Source of the DNA: Oscillospiraceae bacterium | GTDB lineage: Bacteria; Bacillota; Clostridia; Oscillospirales; Oscillospiraceae | Length of the DNA: 44,098 nt | Assembly: GCA_017501695.1 (NCBI GenBank) | Contig: JAFVWL010000011.1 | Location: 1-44,098 of the forward strand | Direction of reading: 5' to 3' | Part shown: piece by piece, positions 15,501 through 23,244 of the stretch | Layout: the number at the start of each line of letters is the position of its first letter | Numbering within the stretch: the stretch's first letter is position 1 | The notes under the pieces: generated by a model | Seen by the model: the letters and a program-made list of their open reading frames with translations, nothing else | Told to the model about the DNA's origin: nothing | Database searches by the model: none | Made by a program: the position numbers and the translations under genes

Positions 15501-17051
15501 TATGGCAGTTAGATTGTCTGTACCTGCTTCAAAGATAAAGGTGGTGGTGAAGTGAAGCGTAAGTTCCATTTCTTCCAGGGAATGGGACAGCACGACACGG
15601 TCGTTTTCTGCTTCCACCAGGGTAAACTCCAGGGAAGACCAATCCTTTTTCCAAAGCCAGTTGTCGACATCATCCTGAACATATTTCATATCGCTGTCAG
15701 TCACCGCTTCCCACTGGAGGTAGGGGATTTCCTCGTCGGGGTGAACAATGATGGCTTTGTCGCTGTACCACTGACCGTCAATGCATAAATACTCGACTGT
15801 AAAGTCGGTGCGTGATGAGCGGAAGTACCAGTCCTCACCGTTTTGAATATGGATTCGGGTTCTGTCCGCAGGAAAGCCATCACCGGAATAGCTGACGGTA
15901 TCCACCAGCAGGACGTAATTCTCCTGGGCAATCAGCCGCTCCATAGCATCCAGACAGCGCTGAACAGGATCGACCGTCACCGGGTCCGTCATGAAGCACA
16001 CAACGGTGAACACGATGGCCACCACGCAGACCAGGCTGATCCAGAAGCTGGGCTTCCGGTAATTCAGCACGTTCAGAATCCGGGATTTCACGGAAACCTC
16101 GCCGAAGGCCAGGGGACAGGCGGACAGGGACCGGTGGTCCGCGGCGCAGTTGACCAGGGCGGTGGAGTATGCCTTCCGCTGTCCGGTGCTCATGTTCCGG
16201 ACCACGGATTCGTCACAGGCCATCTCAATGTCCTTGCACAGCATCACATAGGCCATCCACACCAGGGGATTGAACCAGTGGACGCTGAGACACACAAAGC
16301 CCAGCAGCTTGGACCAGTGGTCGCCCCGGCGCAGGTGGGTCTGCTCATGGGCCAGAATATGGTCCAGGTCCTGGGGGGCAAGGCCCACCGGCAGATAGAT
16401 CCGGGGCCGCAGATAGCCTAGCAGGAAGGGGGAGTCGATGGCTGCCGTCTCGTATACGTTCCGGTCCACCAGCACCGCCTCCCGGACCCGGTGTTTCAGT
16501 CTCAGGTAGGAGATCAGAGTGTACAGGCCCATGGCACCGGCACCCAAAACCCAGACCCAGGGCAGCACAGCGGCCCAGTCAAAGGCCGGCTTCACCTGGA
16601 TGACGGGATCCGTTCCGGGGGTCACGGTGACGGTGGAATCTCCCGGCGTCACCACGGTACCGGATCCCTCCGGAATCTCCACGGAAGGCCGGTCCGGGGG
16701 TGTGACTACCAGATTGCCGCCGGGATTATCCCCCACGACCACATCCACGTCCCCGGGCAGGTCTCCGGGATCCGCGGGCACCATGGGCGCCGGGTCCGCC
16801 TCGGGGATCCGGTCCGGGGTGGGGTCCGGGGTCTGTACCTGGGAATTGACAATGGGAGGAACCTCCGGCTGGAGGCTCAGGGGGCTTTCGATTTGAATGG
16901 GCACCAGCAGCCGCAGTCCCGCCAGGAGCCACAGCAGGCAGATATACCGCCGGGGTGCTTTGCTGAGAACCAGCCGCAGCAGCAGGATCATCAGAATGAT
17001 CACACTGCCGGAAAGACTGGCATCCAGGATGAGTTCAAAGAAATCCATCAT
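12528..17051 (-). CDS. giant M56 (BlaR1-type) membrane metallopeptidase/sensor
   Basis: About 1,507 residues. The N-terminal 360 residues are an M56 domain: membrane helices near 10-30, 35-52 and 160-185, the zinc motif HEQTH at about 235-239, the third ligand Glu in EMACDES near 276, and a last helix near 338-355. Residues about 65-155 are a Pro/Asp/Gly/Val-rich outside linker. The remaining 1,150 residues would lie outside the cell. They show no penicillin-binding SxxK domain like BlaR1. Two segments near 366-435 and 648-710 share a pattern (R...C...M, then a beta-hairpin W-Y/I-D-G-Q series) typical of LolA-like lipid- or peptide-binding beta-sheets. BlaR1-type proteins cleave or inactivate the partner repressor when a ligand is sensed; the repressor gene ends five bases upstream, so the two are coupled. 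The start at 17051 is set by GGAG inside the repressor's end. Confidence 0.82.
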   Translation of the reverse strand: MMDFFELILDASLSGSVIILMILLLRLVLSKAPRRYICLLWLLAGLRLLVPIQIESPLSLQPEVPPIVNSQVQTPDPTPDRIPEADPAPMVPADPGDLPGDVDVVVGDNPGGNLVVTPPDRPSVEIPEGSGTVVTPGDSTVTVTPGTDPVIQVKPAFDWAAVLPWVWVLGAGAMGLYTLISYLRLKHRVREAVLVDRNVYETAAIDSPFLLGYLRPRIYLPVGLAPQDLDHILAHEQTHLRRGDHWSKLLGFVCLSVHWFNPLVWMAYVMLCKDIEMACDESVVRNMSTGQRKAYSTALVNCAADHRSLSACPLAFGEVSVKSRILNVLNYRKPSFWISLVCVVAIVFTVVCFMTDPVTVDPVQRCLDAMERLIAQENYVLLVDTVSYSGDGFPADRTRIHIQNGEDWYFRSSRTDFTVEYLCIDGQWYSDKAIIVHPDEEIPYLQWEAVTDSDMKYVQDDVDNWLWKKDWSSLEFTLVEAENDRVVLSHSLEEMELTLHFTTTFIFEAGTDNLTAIEETIDDPDGSVTRIYHFLPVEESDTANILSSYKAAAGITPGTQKDTETLEQIQQELYQADYPNLLSAEIENGILHIKAFIGGYDVEMEQALLRLQMQYGSAVQVEAINRDELHYPDQPLHFLQDRYIRQCISSMNTVSQKQTIYLHTWQQAAPNPGRTLRVKVGSNWLIQDVENDTASIWLSYDGQQFSGTKNVQQDGSALVQGSFDKAFSLPWPMDGSLKAQDWEYVESFTEADNTLVVFLRQKADGTLLRVSFTNEQHLTGYILTDPNGIVTDGVLSDPDGITPEEHLRATYQSATATGVALPDYKGRELTQEELDYFAELFQWNPQDPTTFRYNYVLASTFTTAENCNMKYFFYDGLGYEMDDPITDEEIQYLQDNGYDYWKGETHRLPADRVEQLLMDYFGLTPDQAWFALPYNPNTDCYYIFHTDTLGQITQKFSKGYYDVLTGITTLYYPGYSFSPGHIVTLKDQPGNEAVPYRVLSHLFAAERELPHNSISAVNQWQNAEHYWIRSIADYRDVNDQDLRQVVTDFLESLAYRYHYVSTFDYGTNVSQTVSTIRNLNEQYRKYSLPRIITEEAEDYGWKQTDGDLIHDDWFFTVDWDTIPLSYMESMEESYYVIHYYRVSASEIVGFRHSQTTGQLDAVIRIQAILENGETVYATTTYTMESQNSNNIKTALQEIYTKAYALVHDPDGYFRELFTRKTDGAYAEAWIAELYDAFYTDPAEFLTQLASSTLSNREQSDLIDHMSAWADGYDLVYLSDLLRELQSDTALFMPARDLAYQFMEDITARFDYYTFKVQNDQKVISTNTLTRETTVCYTADAILDSAAIDGVLYILVEEEDHLCLYRFIADSGEPELLHTENMPDVPRSCFRLMLYEDNPNLIRWETINPVFWQRYLAEQENPDSILFRPGIQNATPDYVEANPFQEGVMYAFFAVQGEINLRPRMWCEYDLSTGTYTRLYGVYDKCFFGSGVHEDSEHFAPYQEVTPE

Positions 17052-17056
17052 TACAA

Positions 17057-17416
17057 TCACTCCTCAAATTGATCGATCAGTGCACGAAGCTGCGCTGCCT
17101 CTGATTTGCTCAGTTTTTTACTCCTGGTGAAAGCGGCGATGAAAGCGGGGACGCTGCCCTCAAAGGTTTTCTCCACCAGTTCGTCCAGCTCCGCCGCCTG
17201 CACATCGGCCTTGGAAACCAGGGAGGTGACGGTGGCGTTTTCGTTCTTCAGCACACCACGCTCCGCCAGGCGGCGGATCACCGTGTAGGTAGTGGCTTTG
17301 GACCAGCCAAGCTGCTCCTTGCAGAGCTGGGCCAGCTTGGTGGAGTTCACCGGCTCCTGCTCCCACAGAATCAGACAGAACCGGTATTCGCTTTCAAAAA
17401 TCTTCGGTGTTTCCAT
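17057..17416 (-). CDS. BlaI/MecI-type winged-helix repressor
   Basis: 119 residues. The N-terminal winged helix contains WSKATTYTVIRRLAERGVLK, the recognition-helix pattern of the BlaI/MecI/CopY family. The C-terminal third (LVEKTFEGSVPAFIAAF...LSKSEAAQLRALIDQ) is the usual dimerisation part. In this family the membrane M56 partner triggers removal of the repressor from DNA. An upstream in-frame start would add ten residues, but ATG 17416 has an AGGAGG site at the right distance. First gene of a two-gene operon with the M56 sensor, and probably self-regulated through the palindromes at 17436-17451 and 17464-17479. Confidence 0.93.
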   Translation of the reverse strand: METPKIFESEYRFCLILWEQEPVNSTKLAQLCKEQLGWSKATTYTVIRRLAERGVLKNENATVTSLVSKADVQAAELDELVEKTFEGSVPAFIAAFTRSKKLSKSEAAQLRALIDQFEE

Positions 17417-17435
17417 AAATACCAACCTCCTGCAA

Positions 17436-17451
17436 GTTGAATGCATTAAAC
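17436..17451. promoter_or_regulatory. candidate repressor operator O2
   Basis: GTTGAATGCATTAAAC is an imperfect palindrome (one mismatch in the six-base arms) with the same arms as O1; centres are 28 bases apart. It lies downstream of the predicted -10. Confidence 0.5.
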
Positions 17452-17462
17452 CTTCTAAAATG

Positions 17463-17491
17463 AGTTTAACACATTAAACCTTTCCTGTCAA
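17463..17491 (-). promoter_or_regulatory. promoter of repressor-M56 operon
   Basis: On the minus strand a perfect TTGACA (17486-17491) and TAAACT (17463-17468) are 17 bases apart. The -10 box is inside operator O1. Confidence 0.75.
17464..17479. promoter_or_regulatory. candidate repressor operator O1
   Basis: GTTTAACACATTAAAC has perfect six-base inverted arms GTTTAA/TTAAAC around CACA. It covers the -10 box and part of the spacer of the operon promoter, the position expected for autorepression by a BlaI-type protein. Confidence 0.6.
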
Positions 17492-17501
17492 CAAAAAATT
17501 C

Positions 17502-17529
17502 TTGCATTTTGGAAATAATCTGGTAGAAT
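17502..17529 (+). promoter_or_regulatory. promoter of VanZ-like gene
   Basis: TTGCAT at 17502-17507 and TAGAAT at 17524-17529 are 16 bases apart, with a TGG extension before the -10. It starts only eleven bases from the repressor operon promoter. Confidence 0.6.
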
Positions 17530-17551
17530 GACCTCCAACGGAGGGATGCCC

Positions 17552-18016
17552 ATGAAACAGGGAAAATCAAAAATCGCGATCGGGCTCTTTGCCCTCTATG
17601 GCACCGTCATGCTGTGGCTGCTGTTCGCCCGGGAGGCCGGGACGGTGGGGCCGGATTACTGGGAACAGGTCCAAAACCGGATCAATCTGGAGCCCATGCA
17701 TACCATTCGCCTGTTTCTGCGGGTCCTGGCCGGGGAACCCAGCGGCTACTATCTGCGGCTGGCAGTGGTGAATCTGCTGGGGAATGTGGTCATGTTCCTG
17801 CCTCTGGGCTTTCTGCTGCCTCTGGTGTGGCCCTCTTTCGGAAAATGGTGGCGGACCTGGCTGGCGACCCTGGCCATTATGATCCCGGTGGAGCTGCTCC
17901 AGCTCTTCACCCTTCGGGGAAGCTGCGATGTGGATGATCTGATCCTGAATCTGGCCGGCGCCGCACTGGGCTACGGATTCTTTTCTTTTTGCCGGTATTT
18001 GCGGAACAAAGCATAA
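17552..18016 (+). CDS. VanZ-like membrane protein
   Basis: 154 residues with four membrane helices in the VanZ arrangement: an N-terminal helix followed by NRINLEPMHTI, then NLLGNVVMFLPLGFLLPL, then IPVELLQLFTLRGSCDVDDLILNLAGAALGY in pieces, where the ELLQ...R..DVDDLI..N..G pattern is diagnostic. VanZ relatives can confer teicoplanin tolerance or shape membrane/cell-envelope properties; most are uncharacterised. ATG 17552 has GGAGGG six bases ahead; ATG 17546 is too close to it. Divergent from the repressor-M56 operon, so the same operators may control it. Confidence 0.85.
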   Translation: MKQGKSKIAIGLFALYGTVMLWLLFAREAGTVGPDYWEQVQNRINLEPMHTIRLFLRVLAGEPSGYYLRLAVVNLLGNVVMFLPLGFLLPLVWPSFGKWWRTWLATLAIMIPVELLQLFTLRGSCDVDDLILNLAGAALGYGFFSFCRYLRNKA

Positions 18017-18020
18017 AAAA

Positions 18021-18048
18021 CCGCCCCTGTTCTTACGAACGGGGGCGG
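18021..18048. terminator. bidirectional terminator, VanZ gene and 15-kb operon
   Basis: CCGCCCCTGTTC/GAACGGGGGCGG forms a 12-pair stem (one G-T pair) with a TTAC loop. On the minus strand it is followed by TTTTTT, so it closes the large operon; on the plus strand TAATTTTG follows. Confidence 0.9.
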
Positions 18049-18063
18049 TAATTTTGTGGGGTG

Positions 18064-21000
18064 TCAGCCTTCCTCGAAGAAGAAGGTAACGATGTTCAGG
18101 TCTTCGTCATAGGTCCAATCCCGCAGACCGCTGCGGCCGGAGGCGCGCAGGATCTCGTTGATGCCGCCGCCGTAGATCAGGTGCCGCTCCGCGGCTCCAC
18201 GGACGTTGGCATTGGCGAACCGCAGGTCCAGACGGGTGGTCTGGGGGTCCTCCAGCATGGCCAGAAGCTGCTGCTTCACGGATTCGTGATCGTAGGCCTC
18301 GTAGAACAGGCCCTTTCGCACGAAGTAATTGCAGGTTGTGGCGGTGCAGACCGGGGCAGGGGGGATCTCGGAGATGGTCCGGCTGAGCCGGATCTCCGCG
18401 TCGGTCAGGCCGAAGTAGTTGTAGCACATCTTTTCCCGGTGCTTGGTGGCGTCGGTGTTGGAACCGTCGCCCCAGGTCACGTCCACGTGGTAATACTCGC
18501 CTTCCAGCTTGACGATGTTCCAGGCGTGGGAGCCGCCCTCGGTGCAGTTGCCCCGGACATAGATGCACTCAATGCCCAGCTTCTGCATCAGATGCTGGTA
18601 AGCCACGGCGTAGCCAGCGCAGACAGCCTTTTTCTGGACCAGGGCACCGTAGATGCTGCGCAGGTCATCGGGGGTGGTGTCCTGAATATTGCGCTTCTCC
18701 AGCTCCTTCCAGCGGCGTTTCTGCCGGTCCAGGGCCAGGGAGTCGTAATCCATTTCCTCCGCCAGCAGCTCGTACATCAGCAGGGCCACATCAAAGTCAC
18801 CCATGTCCGGAGTGACCCGGGCCAGCAGCCGGTCAGTCTCTTCCTCAACCTCGGCCATACGCTTCTGCTGCTCCGGTCCGTCCATGCAGTAGACGGGAAC
18901 CACACCGGTGATATGCTCCCGGGTGCTGCCGGACAGATAGTCCCAACTATACCGGTCCACCCACAGCAGGTCCGGATGGTCGCCGAAGACGGCATTCCAG
19001 ACCCTCGTGGCTTGCTCCTGGTTGATGGTGATACCGTTGAACGCGATCTCTTCCGTGAAGGCCCGGAAGCCCTCCAGCAGCAGGTCATAGGCCTGCTGTT
19101 CCGGTCCGGACAGCTCCTCGTAGAAGCTGTAGCGGATCTTTTCCGGATCCACCCGGGTGGAACGGCCGCCGGTGGTTTTGCGGATGGGAGGCTTGCTGCC
19201 CTTGGGGTAGGTCTGCAGCATATACCGGAAGCTGTTTTCTGTGTTCAGGGCCTGGAGAGCCTGCCGCAGGCTGCAGTAGCCCAGGTCGGACTGCTCCGTG
19301 CCCAGCAGGGCCCGGCGGTGGAGCCGCCTGCGGAGCTGATGCTGCTTCAGCTGCTGCAGATACTGCAGCAGCACATACAGGACCTGCCCCTCGAATTCCG
19401 GTTCGCCGGTCATCCGCAGATGCTCCAACTGCCACATCCGTACAGTCTGCTTCAGCAGCTCACTGTGGACGGTGACCAGGGGCAGCTCCGGTGCCAGCAG
19501 GATCTTCTTCTGCTCCATATCCAGAGCGGAGATCTCCTTGCCGGGAGCCAGGACAACGGAAAGCTCCTCCGGCAAGGTCACGCCGAAGCCGTCGGACAAG
19601 AACCAGCGAATGTGATCCAGGATCTTTGCCGCTTCCTGCTCTGTGGGCTTATACGCATCCTGGCAGGCACCGCAGATCTGCAGCCGGTTGTCCCACAGGA
19701 AGGAGTCGTCGGCGGTCAGATTGCTGCCGCAGAAGCTGCAGCAGTTGGAAAGCTGCAGGGACTGAAGCAGATCGTGCTCCCGGATATAGCGGCGGGAGAA
19801 CACCTGCAGCAGGTTGCGCAGGGTGGTCAGGTCATACAGGCCGGGGCACTCTTTGGCACCAAAATAAAGGTAAGCGCCCTCGGAATGGGTCCGCAGCCAG
19901 TTCAGGTAGTCGCTGAGCATATCCAGCACGTTCCGCAGATAAATGCCTTCGGGGGAGTAGAGCATATCCAGTACGCCGGTGCCTCCCACGCAGTCGTCCA
20001 CGATCAGCAGCTCCATGGCATTGGCCTGGGGCTGGCCCCAATTCAGGACCCGGGGATACATTCCGGCGATCCGGCGGCTGTGACGGTCCCGGTTGTTGTA
20101 CATGGCCTCCGGGTCCTCCAGAATGGGGCACACCGCCAGGCAGAAATACTGGTCCGGGAACAGGGTCTTCATCATTTCCTGCAGGGCGATGGCCAGGGTC
20201 ATGGTCAGCCGGTCGCTGCGGACGAAGTCGCCTTCCAGCTTCAGGTACAGGGCGTTGCCCACCTTCCGGCGGAGCTGCTCCCGGAGCTGCTGGGAGGGCT
20301 TGACAGCCACTACGGTGGAGTCCGTCAGGTCCATGCGCTCCGCGTGACCGTGGACGGGATAGTAGGCCACGGTATCGGAGTGGATCTCCATGGCTTCCTT
20401 GCTGCGGACCATGGTCAGACTCTGGATGCCCTCGGAGCCCTGGAATTCCAGCCGGGAGCCGCTGACGGTATCGGAATCCAGTCCGCTGCCGTCGTCAATG
20501 GCCTGGCAACCCTTGCGGAAGGCTTCGCAGCTTCCCAGGGTGTAGTGCCGGACCTGAATGTAATCATCGGGAACGTTGTGGACGGAATTGGCATCGTCCA
20601 CGGTGATGATGCCGTTGACCCGGTCGATGCGCCGGACCTCGTAGTTGCGATGGTCGTAGATCAAATTCTGACCTACCAAATACCGCTGATCCAGCATCTT
20701 CCGGAACAGGCCGATGCGCACATCGGGCCGGCCGCCGGTGAAGCGGACGGTGACCAGAGAGGTGTCGGCCAGCAGCCGGTTCAGGATGCCTTCCTCCACG
20801 ATCCAGATCTTCCGGACCCGGCGGAACCGGTTGTCCATGTCCTCCCGTACCGTAAAGCCCGCGTGTTCCCGGATATTGGGTCCGAAGGCGATCTGGACAC
20901 AGTTGTCCACCAGGGTCTTCAGGGACGTAAAGGTAAATTCCTCCGGAATCTCGCAGCCGGTAAGCCGGTGCATCTCAGCGGCAAATTCCTCCAGGGGAAC

Positions 21001-23244
21001 GCCCTGCATGAGTTTGCACAGCAGCAGGATCATACCGCTGCGCTGGACCAGGGCGTGTTCCGCCATGCCCCGCTCCATCAGGGGCTGCTCATGGATGCTC
21101 CGGGCAGCCCGGTCAAAGAAATAGTCCCGCAGCATATAGGGTCGGCTGATCACATGGAGGATGGAAGCCTCCTTGCCCATGTACCGGGAGTAGGTGTAGA
21201 TGACGCCGGGAAGATTGTAGCCGTCGTCAGCCACCACGGCGAAGCCGATGGGCCGTTCCTCGGCATCGTACATATCCAGCCACTGGGGATTGACCTGGTT
21301 GGGGAAAATGGCGCTGCCGGAGACCAGGTTGATGTTGGGAATGCCGCCGGCATGGGCGATCTTGGAAATGCCCACTTCCAGGGGAATGGCTTGGGCGGAA
21401 TTGTCCAGCATGGCAGCGCCGTCGTTCCGGGCTTTCCACACGTACATCTGGACACTGCCGTAGGCATACTCCGCGTGGACCGTATGGATGGACTGGTCCA
21501 GCATGAAATACTGGGTCAGGCTTCCGGCCAGGTTCAGCGTGTGCCGGGTAGACAGGAACAGATACTGGGGTGCCTTGCCGGTCTTCTGCTTCATCCGTTC
21601 GGCCATGACCAGGCAGTAGTAGTTGTTGGCGGTGATGACCCGGTCCGCGTCGGGCAGCATGACCAGGGTAACCCCTGGGAAGAATTCCTTGCCCTCATCG
21701 TACAGATTGTCGTCCTGGAAATCCGTGGGGGTCAGCACCAGCACATCGGTCTGGTTGTCCTCCCGCAGATCCGCCCGGGTATCCACCTTCCACAGACACT
21801 CATGGGTCCGCAGGACCCGGCGGAAGCCCTGTTCCAGGTTTTCCACCACGGCAGGGATCTCGTTTTCGTCCTGGCAAACCACCACGATCCGGTCACCCTG
21901 GCTGATCCGCATACTCAGGTAGGGATACAGGTAAGTGCCCGCGGCGGTGTACAGGGGGGCATCGAAAAGTACGTCGCTGCCCCGGGTCAGGGCCAGAATG
22001 CCCCGGAGGTAATCGTCATTGCGGACCAGGCCCTGGCTTTCCGCGAAATGGGCCACGCTCTGGAGCAGAGGCTCCTGGCTCAGGTCCACCGGGGGGCGGG
22101 ACTGATCGATGGACTGCACATCCTCGGAATGGAAGGACTTGACCTGGTTGGACTTGCCGTAGGTCTTCATCAGATCCTGCTCCACCTTGTCCAGGTCCAC
22201 AATACGGCCCCGGCGGCGGATAGTTTCGGCATCCGCCTGGTGGACCGGTTCGTCAGGGAGCCGGCCGTTCATAAACCAGAAGATCTCCGTCAGCACCACC
22301 AGGGAAATGCAGGGGTAGAGGTAGCAGTTAGCGGCCAGGGCGGTCATGGTGTCATAGAAAGCCTTGGCGAACAGCTCCACCGGGAAGAAAATGGGGATCA
22401 TCAGCAGGGTAAAGATACCCAGATACAGCACCCCTGCCATGACCAGGAAGGCACCCAGGACCTGGGACACCTTTTTGGCCTGGGGCTGCACATACCAGCA
22501 GCCGTCCTGGGCCTTGGTATAGAACAGCTCGGCAATGCCCCGGAAGGCGGCGTTGGAATTGTCCTCCTCCCCGGGAATGGTTTCCGGCAGCTCCGTGGTC
22601 CGCTCCTGATGGGGGGCGGTTTTTTTCTGCTTCCGCTTTTCTTCCTTGCCGGGCAGGGTGATCCGGCCGGAATGATCCGGCTTTTCCGGGGCGGGGATCA
22701 GATGCTCAGGCAAGGGCTGCCGCTTGGGCTCCTCTTCCGTCTTGGGGTCCTCGACTTCGGATTCCTTTTTCTTGAACAAACCGGTGAAGAAGCCCAGGAT
22801 ATTGGCACGGAAATTTTTCCAGGCTTCCTTCCGGGCGGCTTTCTTTTCTTCCAGGGCCTGCTGCTGTTGCGGGGTCGGCTCCTTCCGGAACAGGCCGAAG
22901 AGTGTGCCGCCGAAGGCCTTAACGGTCAGCACCAGGGCGCAGTACAGCAGATTGGCGAAGACCGCCTTGAATACCGTGGCGCTGTAGGCGGCATAGGTGG
23001 GTACCAGATCGATGACCCACTTGACCAGCTCCAGTCCTGCCACCCAGTCCGCCAGATCCAGGATCACGGGCATCAGGATCACCGTTGCCAGTGCCAGCAC
23101 CAGAGCGATAGCCACATACAGAATGTTCTTATGCCGCCGCTCCTCCGGAAAATTAAAGCCGCAGAGGGTGAAGGGCAGGGGAATGGGCAGGAAGGGCAGG
23201 GCAAGCAATGCCAGGGAGACCAGCATGATCAAAATTCTCAGCAT
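18064..23244 (-). CDS. membrane pseudo-helicase / zinc / transglutaminase-like fusion protein
   Basis: 1,726 residues; last gene of the operon. Five membrane helices lie near 2-23, 41-65, 91-113, 261-288 and 304-325, with a charged Lys/Glu/Pro-rich stretch between them. From about 395 to 580 the order of elements follows a superfamily 2 helicase core (DVLFDAPLYTAAGTYLYPYL where Walker A belongs, VTLVMLPDADRV for the DEAH box, LFLSTR for SAT), but no GKT and no DExx remain. Around 1000-1140 the LLIVDDCVGGTG element recalls the DUF1998/MZB part of MrfA/YprA-type helicases. A Cys4 site follows (C1169, C1172, C1191, C1194). The C-terminus is a transglutaminase-like protease domain with the full triad C1542 (AVCAGYA), H1573 (GGSHAWN) and D1588 (HVDVTWGD). 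ATG 23244 has GGGGGGA six bases ahead; the previous gene overlaps by seven bases. No known full-length family recognised; the helicase relation is inferred. Confidence 0.8.
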   Translation of the reverse strand: MLRILIMLVSLALLALPFLPIPLPFTLCGFNFPEERRHKNILYVAIALVLALATVILMPVILDLADWVAGLELVKWVIDLVPTYAAYSATVFKAVFANLLYCALVLTVKAFGGTLFGLFRKEPTPQQQQALEEKKAARKEAWKNFRANILGFFTGLFKKKESEVEDPKTEEEPKRQPLPEHLIPAPEKPDHSGRITLPGKEEKRKQKKTAPHQERTTELPETIPGEEDNSNAAFRGIAELFYTKAQDGCWYVQPQAKKVSQVLGAFLVMAGVLYLGIFTLLMIPIFFPVELFAKAFYDTMTALAANCYLYPCISLVVLTEIFWFMNGRLPDEPVHQADAETIRRRGRIVDLDKVEQDLMKTYGKSNQVKSFHSEDVQSIDQSRPPVDLSQEPLLQSVAHFAESQGLVRNDDYLRGILALTRGSDVLFDAPLYTAAGTYLYPYLSMRISQGDRIVVVCQDENEIPAVVENLEQGFRRVLRTHECLWKVDTRADLREDNQTDVLVLTPTDFQDDNLYDEGKEFFPGVTLVMLPDADRVITANNYYCLVMAERMKQKTGKAPQYLFLSTRHTLNLAGSLTQYFMLDQSIHTVHAEYAYGSVQMYVWKARNDGAAMLDNSAQAIPLEVGISKIAHAGGIPNINLVSGSAIFPNQVNPQWLDMYDAEERPIGFAVVADDGYNLPGVIYTYSRYMGKEASILHVISRPYMLRDYFFDRAARSIHEQPLMERGMAEHALVQRSGMILLLCKLMQGVPLEEFAAEMHRLTGCEIPEEFTFTSLKTLVDNCVQIAFGPNIREHAGFTVREDMDNRFRRVRKIWIVEEGILNRLLADTSLVTVRFTGGRPDVRIGLFRKMLDQRYLVGQNLIYDHRNYEVRRIDRVNGIITVDDANSVHNVPDDYIQVRHYTLGSCEAFRKGCQAIDDGSGLDSDTVSGSRLEFQGSEGIQSLTMVRSKEAMEIHSDTVAYYPVHGHAERMDLTDSTVVAVKPSQQLREQLRRKVGNALYLKLEGDFVRSDRLTMTLAIALQEMMKTLFPDQYFCLAVCPILEDPEAMYNNRDRHSRRIAGMYPRVLNWGQPQANAMELLIVDDCVGGTGVLDMLYSPEGIYLRNVLDMLSDYLNWLRTHSEGAYLYFGAKECPGLYDLTTLRNLLQVFSRRYIREHDLLQSLQLSNCCSFCGSNLTADDSFLWDNRLQICGACQDAYKPTEQEAAKILDHIRWFLSDGFGVTLPEELSVVLAPGKEISALDMEQKKILLAPELPLVTVHSELLKQTVRMWQLEHLRMTGEPEFEGQVLYVLLQYLQQLKQHQLRRRLHRRALLGTEQSDLGYCSLRQALQALNTENSFRYMLQTYPKGSKPPIRKTTGGRSTRVDPEKIRYSFYEELSGPEQQAYDLLLEGFRAFTEEIAFNGITINQEQATRVWNAVFGDHPDLLWVDRYSWDYLSGSTREHITGVVPVYCMDGPEQQKRMAEVEEETDRLLARVTPDMGDFDVALLMYELLAEEMDYDSLALDRQKRRWKELEKRNIQDTTPDDLRSIYGALVQKKAVCAGYAVAYQHLMQKLGIECIYVRGNCTEGGSHAWNIVKLEGEYYHVDVTWGDGSNTDATKHREKMCYNYFGLTDAEIRLSRTISEIPPAPVCTATTCNYFVRKGLFYEAYDHESVKQQLLAMLEDPQTTRLDLRFANANVRGAAERHLIYGGGINEILRASGRSGLRDWTYDEDLNIVTFFFEEG

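Noticed and set aside
12528-17051. Classical BlaR1 beta-lactam receptor
   Set aside because: Zinc protease part and repressor partner fit, but no transpeptidase-like sensor domain or SxxK motif was found in the outside region, and no beta-lactamase gene is adjacent.
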